A stretch of DNA of 64,000 nucleotides from Roseimaritima ulvae (GTDB lineage Bacteria > Planctomycetota > Planctomycetia > Pirellulales > Pirellulaceae): the NCBI RefSeq assembly GCF_008065135.1, contig NZ_CP042914.1, forward strand, positions 1,984,001 through 2,048,000, in the 5' to 3' direction. Positions 25,680 through 33,721 of this stretch are shown piece by piece. The notes under the pieces were generated by a model. The model was not told the DNA's origin and searched no databases. It saw only the letters and a program-made list of their open reading frames with translations. Positions within the stretch are counted from its first letter, which is position 1; every line of letters starts with the position of its first letter. The position numbers and the translations under genes are program-made.

Positions 25680-26042
25680 ATGGATCCACTGAAACACTTA
25701 AAGAATATTGTCGTGATGGCTATTGCCGACGGGGCCTTGGCCGAGGACGAAGTGGCTCTGTTGTCGGACCGCTGCGTCGAGCTGGGGATTGGGGAAGCCG
25801 AATTGCAGCAGGCGATCATCTATGCGTTGGGCGATGCCCCGGCGCTGCAGTTGCCTCGCGAACCAGAGCAGCAGGAGCAGTTGCTGCGAGACTTGATCCG
25901 AATGATGGGGGCCGATGGGGTATTGGCGGAAAGTGAGAAACGGCTGTTTGCCTTGGCGGCTGCGAAGATGCGATATGATTCCGCACGTCTGCACGCGTTG
26001 ATCGACGAAGTCGTGGGCGAGCATGACGGGGAACGCGGCTGA
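25680..26042 (+). CDS. TerB-like helical protein
   Basis: 120 residues from the ATG at 25680. It contains two related helical units, each with an acidic motif: MAIADGALAEDEVALL and MMGADGVLAESEKRLF, matching the TerB/DjlA-type fold (ADGxLxxxE) that may bind a metal. No membrane segment or extra domain. TerB-like proteins are named for tellurite resistance but many act in other stress settings; here the only neighbour is coaB, 29 bp downstream, so the two may be co-transcribed. Function unknown. Confidence 0.75.
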   Translation: MDPLKHLKNIVVMAIADGALAEDEVALLSDRCVELGIGEAELQQAIIYALGDAPALQLPREPEQQEQLLRDLIRMMGADGVLAESEKRLFALAAAKMRYDSARLHALIDEVVGEHDGERG

Positions 26043-26071
26043 GAAACAGCGAGACAGTCTGGGAGTTCGGT

Positions 26072-26728
26072 TTGGCAAAAATACTTATCACATCCGGGCC
26101 TACGCGGCAGTACTTGGATCCGGTCCGGTATCTGACCAACGGTTCGAGCGGCCGGATGGGCAGCGCCCTGGCGGCGGCGGCCTGCGCGGCGGGGCACGAG
26201 GTGGTCGTGATCTCCGGACCGGTGCAGGTTGAATACCCGGCGGAAGCCACGGTGATCTCCGTGTTGACCACCGATGAAATGTTGGAGGCGGCGTGTGAGC
26301 AGTTTGCCCGTTGTGACGGCGTGATCGGAGCGGCCGCTCCCTGCGATTACCGCCCCAAAAAAATCGCCTCCGAAAAAATCTCCAAAAACGGTCAGCCTTA
26401 TCTGCTGGAATTGGTGGAAACCGCCGATGTGATCGCCACCTTGGGACAGCGCAAGCGAGCCGATCAGTGGGTGGTGGGGTTTGCCTTGGAAACCGAAGAC
26501 CGACATTTTCGAGCGATCGTCAAATTGGAACGCAAACATTGTGACTTGATGGTCAGCAACGGACCGGAGGCCATCGATGCTGACGGAAACCATGTGGAGC
26601 TGATCGATTCGACGGGCACGGTGCTGTCGACCCTGGTGGGCAGCAAAGTCGACGTGGCCAAGGACCTGATGGCGGCGATTCAGCGGCTGTTGATTCAGGA
26701 CCAAGACGCCGCCGCGTCGCCCAAGTAG
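26072..26728 (+). CDS. coaB: Phosphopantothenate-cysteine ligase domain protein (CoaB)
   Basis: 218 residues, starting with TTG at 26072 behind a GGGAG site. CoaB joins cysteine to 4'-phosphopantothenate with CTP or ATP in coenzyme A synthesis. Motifs match the C-terminal half of CoaBC: KILITSGPTRQYLDPVRYLTNGSSG (given in part), GHEVVVISGP, DGVIGAAAPCDYRP, KISK (KKI...KISKNG), VGFALET and DLMVSN. The CoaC decarboxylase half is missing, so in this organism the two are separate proteins. The nearby genes do not encode CoaC. Confidence 0.88.
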   Translation: MAKILITSGPTRQYLDPVRYLTNGSSGRMGSALAAAACAAGHEVVVISGPVQVEYPAEATVISVLTTDEMLEAACEQFARCDGVIGAAAPCDYRPKKIASEKISKNGQPYLLELVETADVIATLGQRKRADQWVVGFALETEDRHFRAIVKLERKHCDLMVSNGPEAIDADGNHVELIDSTGTVLSTLVGSKVDVAKDLMAAIQRLLIQDQDAAASPK

Positions 26729-26749
26729 CATAGCTTACCGGCTCGGGCC

Positions 26750-26808
26750 GTAGCATGACTCTCCGAGTCGTGGTTGATGCAAATACACGACTCGGAGAGT
26801 CTTGCTAC
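26750..26808. repeat. Hairpin repeat, CATGACTCTCCGAGTCGTG family
   Basis: The arms 26750-26772 and 26786-26808 (23 bp each) are reverse complements with one mismatch and a 13-base loop. The arm starts GTAGCATGACTCTCC. It fills the gap between the convergent coaB and RNase HII-like genes. More copies are at 45733-45838, also between convergent genes, which suggests a bidirectional transcript-end hairpin. Confidence 0.85.
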
Positions 26809-26813
26809 AGGCA

Positions 26814-27839
26814 CTAGCGTTGCCGGATTAGATCGTTGCTTTGAATCTTCAGGCGTTCGATCGTGGGCTGGATGTCGCGCAGGAAGCGGTTGGCATCGCT
26901 GGGGTAGCCCGCGGTGGGGCTGAGCTGGCCGGAGTGCTGGTCTCGCCAGTAGCGGTTGAAGCAATCCATCAGGCGTTCGCGGGTGTATTTGGCAAACATC
27001 GATGCCAACGAAACCGGCGTAAAGGAATCGCCTTTAACGGTAAACCGCCACTGCAGCTGGCGATCTTGTTGCCGCATTACGTAGTGGCTCTCCCGCGCGG
27101 TTTCGCTCACCACGGTCAGGCTTGCGGCGGGCAGGAAATGCTGCAGCAAGCCGCCGTAGTAGGCCCGCCCGCCGTGTCGGTCGGAATAGATCGTCACGGC
27201 CGAATCGTCATGCTCATTCAGGATTTCCACCACCAAGCCAGCGGTCGTTTCGCTCAGCAGCTGGGCTTTATTCACACCTTGCCCGCAGCGCTGATTAAAA
27301 CGTTGTGCGTCGACGACCCGCTGCCGTACGCCGATCAGTTGGGATTCGCCGCCGGTCCACACCTTCAGCAGGGCATCGCAAATCGTCTCGGTTTCCGGTG
27401 GCCGCGTGGACGATGGCGCTTCAGCCAGGCGATCCGATTGCGGAAAGGGCTGTTGCAGGGCGGACGGGGAAAACCAAGGTTGCCGCTGCAGGGACGGCAC
27501 GTCGGCCGGGTTGAGCTGCTCCAGCCAGGCCTGCAGCTCGGAGCCCTGCCAGTGCGGCCAAGCCCAGCGGGTGGCGGCCAGCACGATGGCTTCCAGGGCC
27601 AGCAAGCCGGACGCTTGCCGCGGTTTAAACACCCGCTTGGAATCGGCAACGGACAGTTTGAGTCGGGGCAATTCCGCCGCCTGGACCGGCGTCGAGAGCG
27701 CGGCAAAAGCTGGCAGCGGATCGAAAGACTCAAAAGCCTGCGTAGCATCGATCTCGGGCAGCCGCCAGATGGTGGCGGTCACGACCAAGGGACCCAGCTT
27801 GGGGCCATAGCCCGCTTCGTCGGTAGCGATCAGCAACAT
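26814..27839 (-). CDS. Divergent RNase HII-like nuclease with large insertion
   Basis: 341 residues, against about 200 for usual RNase HII. The N-terminus TDEAGYGPKLGPLVV matches the family motif DEAGRGPLAGPVV, giving catalytic Asp7 and Glu8. Other family marks are ADSKRVF (65-71), Asp220 in IYSDRHGGRAYY, Asp271 in VKGDSFTPVSLASMFAKYTRERLM (given in part) and GYPSD near 311. Thus all four catalytic carboxylates can be placed. Two differences stand out: the glycine motif that recognises the RNA-DNA junction reads GYG instead of GRG/GKG, and residues 90-200 form an inserted region of no known family. It starts 5 bp after the DUF1501 gene, so it is read with that pair. RNase H activity is inferred. 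Confidence 0.75.
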   Translation of the reverse strand: MLLIATDEAGYGPKLGPLVVTATIWRLPEIDATQAFESFDPLPAFAALSTPVQAAELPRLKLSVADSKRVFKPRQASGLLALEAIVLAATRWAWPHWQGSELQAWLEQLNPADVPSLQRQPWFSPSALQQPFPQSDRLAEAPSSTRPPETETICDALLKVWTGGESQLIGVRQRVVDAQRFNQRCGQGVNKAQLLSETTAGLVVEILNEHDDSAVTIYSDRHGGRAYYGGLLQHFLPAASLTVVSETARESHYVMRQQDRQLQWRFTVKGDSFTPVSLASMFAKYTRERLMDCFNRYWRDQHSGQLSPTAGYPSDANRFLRDIQPTIERLKIQSNDLIRQR

Positions 27840-27844
27840 CCGGC

Positions 27845-29149
27845 TTACGTTAGCAGCGCTCGGAGAGGTTCGCCACCGCCTCCCACCTTGAAGGGGCGGC
27901 CGTTGGGAGCGAGGTGTTCTTGTTGCGTGTCGATACCTGCCGCGGCCGCGATGGTGGCGTTCAGGTCAGCGACGGAGCAGTGATCTTGGGCGACGGAAAA
28001 TCCACGTTTGTCCGACGCGCCGTAGACTTGCCCACCGCGGATGCCGGCCCCCGCCAACACACAACTGAAGGCGCCCGGGTGGTGATCGCGTCCGGCGTTT
28101 TCGTTTACCTGAGGAGACCGTCCGAATTCGGTTTGCAGGACCACCAGCGTTTCACTCAATAAACCTTTACTATGTAGGTCGCGCAGCAGGTTGCCCAAGG
28201 CGACATCCAGATGGTTGGCTTTTTCTGCCATGTTGTCCCACAACGTTTGGTGCATATCCCAGCCACCGTAGTTGACTTCCACAAACCGCACGCCGGCTTG
28301 CACTAGGCGGCGAGCCAGCAAGCAACCTTGGCCCAGCGTGTTGTGCCCGTAGGCTTCGCGGATCTTCTCGGGCTCTTCCTTGATGTCGAATACCTGCAGC
28401 GCATCGCTGCCCATCAAGCGTCGAGCTTCGATGTACATTTCGTTGTACGCTTCCACCTGTTGGCCCGCATATTTCGTGCGAAAGTTTGCATCCAACCGGT
28501 TGATCAAGGCCAACCGACGGTTGAAATTAGCCGTCGTCAGATAGCTGGGCAGTTTGGTGTTTTGTAATCCCAGGGCGGGGTTGGCGATCGGGACCGGCGA
28601 CAAGCTGGGGGGCAGGAAGCCGGCGCCCGGATGGCTGTTGTCGGAGCCAATAAACAGGTTGCCGGGCAGTTCTTTGTTGTCTCGTCCTTGTAGATGTGTC
28701 AGCCAAGCACCCAACCCGGGGTGTTGGATGCTATTAATTTGTTTGTAGGCCGTGCGCATCAGGTACCGGCCCTGCTCGTGAGCTCCCGTTTCGGTGCTCA
28801 TCGAACGCACCACGGCCAATCCACCGGCCAGATAACTCAGCCGTGGCAGATGTTCTCCGAAGGCCACGCCGGACAGGCGCGTTTGGATCGACTTGGTCTC
28901 TCCCGCTTCCGGCGTACCGTCTTTGGGATCAAACGTATCCAAGTGGCTCATCGCGCCATTCATGAACAAGCAGATCACGTGTTTGGCACGTCCGTTGTGG
29001 ACGGCGGGTCGCGCGGTGTCTTCTGCAGCGAACACGCGATTGGCGTCGCGGGTTGCGGCACCGGCGAAATGAACTCCCAGCAAGCCTTTGGCTGCGGTCG
29101 CCATAAACGCGCGTCGGTCGGTCATGCAAGGCGGTAGATAGGACACCAT
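27845..29149 (-). CDS. DUF1501 family exported protein
   Basis: 434 residues. The N-terminus has a twin-arginine-like export signal (TDRRAFMATAAKGLLGVHFAG). Typical family marks are KHVICLFMNGAMSHLDTFDPK, VRSMSTETGAHEQGRYLMRT, QTEFGRSPQVNENAGRDHHPG (the last two given as seen, with the conserved GRDH) and GGWDMHQTL. The fold is alkaline-phosphatase/sulfatase-like; the function is unknown. In planctomycetes this gene is nearly always behind a DUF1549/DUF1553 gene, as here (90 bp gap). The ATG at 29149 has a GAGG site; an ATG at 29125 would also keep the export signal. Confidence 0.9.
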   Translation of the reverse strand: MVSYLPPCMTDRRAFMATAAKGLLGVHFAGAATRDANRVFAAEDTARPAVHNGRAKHVICLFMNGAMSHLDTFDPKDGTPEAGETKSIQTRLSGVAFGEHLPRLSYLAGGLAVVRSMSTETGAHEQGRYLMRTAYKQINSIQHPGLGAWLTHLQGRDNKELPGNLFIGSDNSHPGAGFLPPSLSPVPIANPALGLQNTKLPSYLTTANFNRRLALINRLDANFRTKYAGQQVEAYNEMYIEARRLMGSDALQVFDIKEEPEKIREAYGHNTLGQGCLLARRLVQAGVRFVEVNYGGWDMHQTLWDNMAEKANHLDVALGNLLRDLHSKGLLSETLVVLQTEFGRSPQVNENAGRDHHPGAFSCVLAGAGIRGGQVYGASDKRGFSVAQDHCSVADLNATIAAAAGIDTQQEHLAPNGRPFKVGGGGEPLRALLT

Positions 29150-29239
29150 CGAACCTCGGGGTTGAGCTCGCAGCGGACGGCTGCACGGGGGACAACGAAA
29201 CCAGGAGTAACTGTGTTCACGTGGAAGTGGTTGTAGGAG

Positions 29240-31192
29240 TTACTGCACAAACAGAAACTCGCGGGTATTAAGCAAGGCCCAGACGAGATTGCCGTAGCCG
29301 ATGCCCGGCCGTTCGGCGGTGGAGATCTCGCGGATGGCTTCGACCCGGTCGCGTTGCGTGGGGCGTCGCCCAAGCAGGCTGACAAAGACCAGTTCGACGG
29401 CTTCGCGGGGGTTTTTCGAAGCGGACATGTTGTCGTAGATCAACGAGCCGTTTTCCAGCATCACGTGGGTGATCGGGCCGTTGAACATGGTCAATATTTG
29501 GGGCACGGTTGCGGAGGTTTGCCCCGCGGAAATGACTTGTCGATCGCCCTGGCCGAACTGCCGCAAGAAGTGGTCCGGCGGCAGCGGCACGGGCAGCTCC
29601 GACGCGCGGCATAGCACGTTGCCCTTGTAAGCGTGTTGCCTGAGGGAGCGTTTGTAGGGGCCCATAAAATAGGTTTCCTTAAAACGCGCCGCCTGCGCCT
29701 CGGCCTCCGACAAACTCACCGAACTCATGTCCAAATCCAGGACGCCACGCATCTGGTCGGCGGTCGGGCGTTGGAACGGAACCGTGTTGTAGACGGCCAA
29801 CGTGAGGATCGAATCCCAGGCTTGTTCGGCCGTCATACGGCGCAGCGCGGGGCCGGGAAAATAATAGGCCGTGCCGTCGGCCAAAGTGTAGGCCGTCGAG
29901 CGGCGTTGATAGGTATTGGAATACAGAATCGCGCGGATGAATTCTTTCTGGTCGAATCCCAATCGCACGATTTCTTTGGCGAGATAGTCCAGCAGGTCTT
30001 CGTTGACGCAGACATTGTCCCCGTTGAAGTCGTCGACCGGTTCGACCAGGCCTACGCCGAGGAAACGTTTCCAATACCGATTGGCGATCGTCTTGCTGAA
30101 GTATTCGTTATCGGCCGACGTCAACCAGGCGGCAAATTGGTGGCGAGGCGATTGGCTGGACGCCGCATCGGGGATTTCGCCATACAACACCGCCGGTTCC
30201 ACCACCTGTTTGGGTTTGGCATCGCTGTAAGCGTAGTCGTGGGGCAGTCGCAATTGCCGTGGGGTTTCTTTAACGCGATAGGTGTTGGCGCGCGCCAAGC
30301 GTTGCAGTTCGCCCGGTACGCGGCCGTTGGGATATTTATCGCGTGCCTGGCTGATCAGCATGTTGGCGCGATTGCCGTTCTTGTATTCAGGATCGCGATT
30401 GTCGATCCGCGTTTTGACACCGTACGTCAGTGCCGCCAACGCGTAGAACTCGTGCTGCGTCCAGACATCAAAGGGATGGTCGTGGCACTGCGCACAGCCG
30501 ATTTGGGTTCCCAAGAAGACGCGTACCGTGTTGTCTACATAGGTCAGTGGTTGGCCATCGTCACGCAGTTGAAACCCGACCGCTGGATTATCCCAGACTT
30601 TGCCTTCGGCGGTCAGCATTTCGTAGACCCATTCGTCGTACGGTTGATTCGTACGGATCGCGTCTTTGACGTATGCCAGATAAGGGTCGGCGATCAGGTT
30701 GGGTTGCGGTCGTTCGGTCAGACGCAGAATGTCTGCCCAGAAGTTGTACATGTTAAACACGTAATCGGGTCGACCGAGTAAGTCATCGATCAACTGTTCG
30801 CGTCGGTTTTCGTCTTTGGATTGAAGAAACGTCTCGGCTTCTTCGGCCGTGGGAATGCGGCCGGCGACATCCAGGTAGATTCTTCGCAGGAACACCGCGT
30901 CGCTGGTCATGGGGTTGGGCGATTGCCCGTGCTGGGACAGCCCCTGTTCGACGATCGAATCGATCCGAGCAGCCGTGCCCCGAACTCGCGAACGGTTGTT
31001 GCTGTCCACCGCGGCGACATCCATGCTCACGGGAGTTTTCTGCCGCACACTGCTGGGCAGCCGAATCGGTGGGGGCTTTTTGGCGTTTGCCGAATTCGCG
31101 CGCCGCTGAGCGACCGCCGTGGGGGCCACTGCCAACAGGCAGGCGGTGGCCATTGCGGCCGCCATTGTGAGTTTCCACATATGGAGAAACAT
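29240..31192 (-). CDS. DUF1549/DUF1553 exported protein
   Basis: 650 residues. Signal peptide about 1-28 (MAAAMATACLLAVAPTAVAQ). DUF1549 occupies about 75-290, with DAVFLRRIYLDVAGRIPTAEE, LLGRPDYVFNMYNFWADIL and a CAQCHDHPFD cytochrome-like CxxCH site that marks the family. DUF1553 follows (about 330-600) with FAAWLTSADNEYFSKTIANR, NRYWKRFLGVGLVEPVDDF and SNTYQRRS. These proteins are a hallmark of Planctomycetota and pair with DUF1501; a role in handling complex polysaccharides is often proposed but not settled. The ATG four codons later (31180) is also possible as start. Confidence 0.92.
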   Translation of the reverse strand: MFLHMWKLTMAAAMATACLLAVAPTAVAQRRANSANAKKPPPIRLPSSVRQKTPVSMDVAAVDSNNRSRVRGTAARIDSIVEQGLSQHGQSPNPMTSDAVFLRRIYLDVAGRIPTAEEAETFLQSKDENRREQLIDDLLGRPDYVFNMYNFWADILRLTERPQPNLIADPYLAYVKDAIRTNQPYDEWVYEMLTAEGKVWDNPAVGFQLRDDGQPLTYVDNTVRVFLGTQIGCAQCHDHPFDVWTQHEFYALAALTYGVKTRIDNRDPEYKNGNRANMLISQARDKYPNGRVPGELQRLARANTYRVKETPRQLRLPHDYAYSDAKPKQVVEPAVLYGEIPDAASSQSPRHQFAAWLTSADNEYFSKTIANRYWKRFLGVGLVEPVDDFNGDNVCVNEDLLDYLAKEIVRLGFDQKEFIRAILYSNTYQRRSTAYTLADGTAYYFPGPALRRMTAEQAWDSILTLAVYNTVPFQRPTADQMRGVLDLDMSSVSLSEAEAQAARFKETYFMGPYKRSLRQHAYKGNVLCRASELPVPLPPDHFLRQFGQGDRQVISAGQTSATVPQILTMFNGPITHVMLENGSLIYDNMSASKNPREAVELVFVSLLGRRPTQRDRVEAIREISTAERPGIGYGNLVWALLNTREFLFVQ

Positions 31193-31304
31193 CCCGGACA
31201 GAAAAGAAAAGAGCCGGCGTACCGGAGTGGTTCTTACCCGAGGGCAAGGGATTAAAGTAGACTATCCATCTTAGTCGATCGTCCCACCCCTCTTGGAGCC
31301 TGCA

Positions 31305-32303
31305 ATGCTGGTCCCGCCAGATTTTTCTCGTCGTTTTTCATCCTGTGGTTTGTTTGTGTTGATGTTAGGCCTGGGGGGCTTGCTGCCCTCCCCCGCCCGT
31401 TCGCAATCGCCCGCCGGTGAATCGCCTCAATACACCGTCCAAGAGGACCGCGATGGGGTCGAAATTCAGCTGGACGGCAAACCGATCACGAAATACTGGT
31501 ATTCCTATGCGGCCAAACCCATCTTGTGGCCGCTGGTCGGTGTCGGCGGCAGCGAATTGACGCGTGGTTATCCGATGCGTGACGCCGCCGATGGCGAGAA
31601 GAGCGACCACATTCATCATCGCTCGTTTTGGATGACGCATGGCGATGTGAACGGCGTCGATTTCTGGGCTGAGGGCGAGGACTGTGGCAAAATCACTCCG
31701 CTGGGACCGGCCAAGGTCAGCGGTGGCGAAACGGCCACCATCGACGCCCGACACGAATGGAAAGACGCCGACGGCAAGCGTCTCTTAACCGACCGCTGGC
31801 AGCTGACGTTTGATGGCGACGAAGACGCTCGCTGGATCGACTGCGTGTTTTCGCTGACCGCCAGCGACGGCGACGTGGTGTTTGGCGACACCAAAGAAGG
31901 CAGTTTTGGGATTCGCGTGGCCGGGACGATGAAGGTCGACGCCGGCAAGGGCGGTGAACTGGTCAACGCCGAAGGCTTGAAGAACAAACAAGCTTGGGGG
32001 AAACCTTCGGCGTGGGTCGACTATCACGGCCCGGTCGGCGGCACACAGGAAGGCATCGCCGTGTTGAACCATCCCAAAAGTTATGGTTTCCCGGTGCGTT
32101 GGCACGTCCGTACCTATGGCCTGTTCGCCGCCAATCCGTTTGGCGAACATCACTTCACCGGTGGCAAAGACACGGGCGGGAAAACCTTGCCGGCTGGGAA
32201 AACCTGGCGGCTGGCGTTTCGCGTCTTGCTGCATGATGGCGAGCAGAGTGTCGAGGACGTGCAGCGAGTCTGGCAGCAGTACAGCGAGCAACCGCTCAAG
32301 TAG
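31305..32303 (+). CDS. Secreted PmoA-like (DUF6807) protein
   Basis: 332 residues from the ATG at 31305, which has a GGAG site six bases before it; a TTG four codons upstream has none. A signal peptide covers about 1-35 (CGLFVLMLGLGGLLPSPARS). The mature part has the family marks GKPITKYWYSY, HIHHRSFWMTHGDVNGVDFW, EWKDADGKRLLTDRW, GSFGIRVAGTM and NPFGEHHFTGGKD. The name PmoA-like comes from database naming of this beta-sandwich family; it is not a methane monooxygenase subunit. Common next to sugar-degrading genes in planctomycetes. Its biochemical role is unknown. Confidence 0.85.
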   Translation: MLVPPDFSRRFSSCGLFVLMLGLGGLLPSPARSQSPAGESPQYTVQEDRDGVEIQLDGKPITKYWYSYAAKPILWPLVGVGGSELTRGYPMRDAADGEKSDHIHHRSFWMTHGDVNGVDFWAEGEDCGKITPLGPAKVSGGETATIDARHEWKDADGKRLLTDRWQLTFDGDEDARWIDCVFSLTASDGDVVFGDTKEGSFGIRVAGTMKVDAGKGGELVNAEGLKNKQAWGKPSAWVDYHGPVGGTQEGIAVLNHPKSYGFPVRWHVRTYGLFAANPFGEHHFTGGKDTGGKTLPAGKTWRLAFRVLLHDGEQSVEDVQRVWQQYSEQPLK

Positions 32304-32333
32304 CCTAGCTTCCAGCCTGAACAGCAGGGCGGT

Positions 32334-32579
32334 CCCACCGTCTGGCGACGGTAGCTACGGTTTGTAGCTACGCTCGCCAGAGCGTGGGGACCGCGCCGCC
32401 GTCCTGCGAGTCCTTTTGGTCCCTTGCTCTGCCCGGCCCACCGTCTGGCGACGGTAGCTACGGTTTGTAGCTACGCTCGCCAGAGCGTGGGGACCGCGCC
32501 GCCGTCCTGCGAGTCCTTTTGGTCCTTTGCTCTGCCAGGCCCACCGTCTGGCGACGGTCGCTACGGTTTGTAGCGGAGG
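32334..32579 (+). repeat. 103-bp tandem repeat, about 2.4 copies, each with a hairpin
   Basis: Units begin at 32334, 32437 and 32540 (103 bp apart); the first two are almost identical and the third breaks off after about 40 bp. Each full unit starts with an imperfect hairpin: CCCACCGTCTGGCGACGG...GTAGCTAC pairs with GTAGCTACGCTCGCCAGAG...GTGGG, 21 of 25 positions matching. The TCTGGCGA...GTAGC core links it with the repeats at 7438 and 37507. It fills the 358-bp gap between the PmoA-like and lipase genes. Confidence 0.9.
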
Positions 32580-32662
32580 GCCTGCGAGTGGCCTTGGGCT
32601 GGCAAAGTGCTAAGATAAATCGAAGGTTTGGAGAATTCGATTTGCAGCCAGGAGGCCCGTTT

Positions 32663-33622
32663 GTGACGGAAGTAATCAAGGATCCGGGCGAAGTACCGGT
32701 CGTCGTTCATTCAAAGGTTACCGGCCCGGTTGCCGAACTGTCGTTTTTGAGAAAAGCGTTGCTGTTCGCCGAGCTGGCGATGATCGCTTACAACGACGAA
32801 GACGAAGCGACCAGGGCCGCGACGGCTGCGGGGTTTCCCGATGTCACGCTGTTCGACAACGACGGCTCGCAAGCGTTTCGGTTTCGCAACCAACAGGATT
32901 GCATCATCGCCTGTCGCGGCACCGAGCCCAACGAATGGAATGACATCCAAGCCGATGTCGACGCCGCCGCCGTGTTGGCGGAAACGGCCGGCAAAGTGCA
33001 TCGCGGCTTTAAAAAGGAAGTCGACGATCTGTGGCCTGAATTGGAAACCGCGTTAACCGACAACGACGCGCCGCTGTGGTTCTGCGGACATTCGCTGGGC
33101 GGTGCGATGGCGACCATTTGCGCAGGACGCTGTTTCCTGTCGCATATCGCCTCAGAGCCGTCTGCTCTGTTCACTTACGGCAGCCCGCGGGTGGGCGACA
33201 ATGCCTACGTGAACCATGTGGAATTGGACCATTACCGCTGGGTCAACAACAACGACATCGTGACTCGGGTGCCGCCGGCCTGGATGGGATATCGGCACGC
33301 CGGCCAGGAGGTCTACCTGGACAGCGCCGGCAAAATTCGCAAGTACGACTACGTGCGAAAACGAATGGATCGCTGGCGCGGCTTTTGGCGTTCGCTGCGG
33401 CGATGGAAAATCGATCACTTCAGTGACCACAGCATCCACCGATATATCGATGCGGTGCTGAGCGCGGTGTTGCAAGAACGCACCGACGTCCGCCAGGGAC
33501 AGGCTCCGGGAAAAGCCGACGACTTTGCCAGTCCCGCACCACCAACCAGCGACGCGCCGGTTGCGTCCGACACACCACCTTCGACCAAGGCGGAATCGCC
33601 AAAAACTTCGGGCGCCTCTTAA
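32663..33622 (+). CDS. Class 3 lipase family protein
   Basis: 319 residues. The start is a GTG at 32663 with an ideal AGGAGG site (32650-32655) seven bases before it; the frame runs further up, into the tandem repeat. It is an alpha/beta hydrolase of lipase class 3: CRGTEPNEWND (oxyanion region), nucleophile Ser144 in GHSLGGA, then GSPRVGDNAYVN, likely Asp198 in VNNNDIVTRVPP and His256 in DHSIHRYI. No signal peptide is seen, so it may be cytoplasmic or leave by another route. The last 50 residues are Pro/Ser/Ala-rich and disordered. Substrate probably an acyl ester; not known. Confidence 0.9.
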   Translation: MTEVIKDPGEVPVVVHSKVTGPVAELSFLRKALLFAELAMIAYNDEDEATRAATAAGFPDVTLFDNDGSQAFRFRNQQDCIIACRGTEPNEWNDIQADVDAAAVLAETAGKVHRGFKKEVDDLWPELETALTDNDAPLWFCGHSLGGAMATICAGRCFLSHIASEPSALFTYGSPRVGDNAYVNHVELDHYRWVNNNDIVTRVPPAWMGYRHAGQEVYLDSAGKIRKYDYVRKRMDRWRGFWRSLRRWKIDHFSDHSIHRYIDAVLSAVLQERTDVRQGQAPGKADDFASPAPPTSDAPVASDTPPSTKAESPKTSGAS

Positions 33623-33721
33623 TCGGCGCAACCGCTTCGGTCACGCGCCCCACAAGCAGGCTGCAGAGTATCGCCGAGTGGATTCGATAATCCCTATTAC
33701 AGTCGGGCGGTCAAGGGATGC

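Noticed and set aside
31305-32303. Methane monooxygenase subunit
   Set aside because: The PmoA-like label belongs to a secreted beta-sandwich family; there are no membrane helices or copper-site residues.
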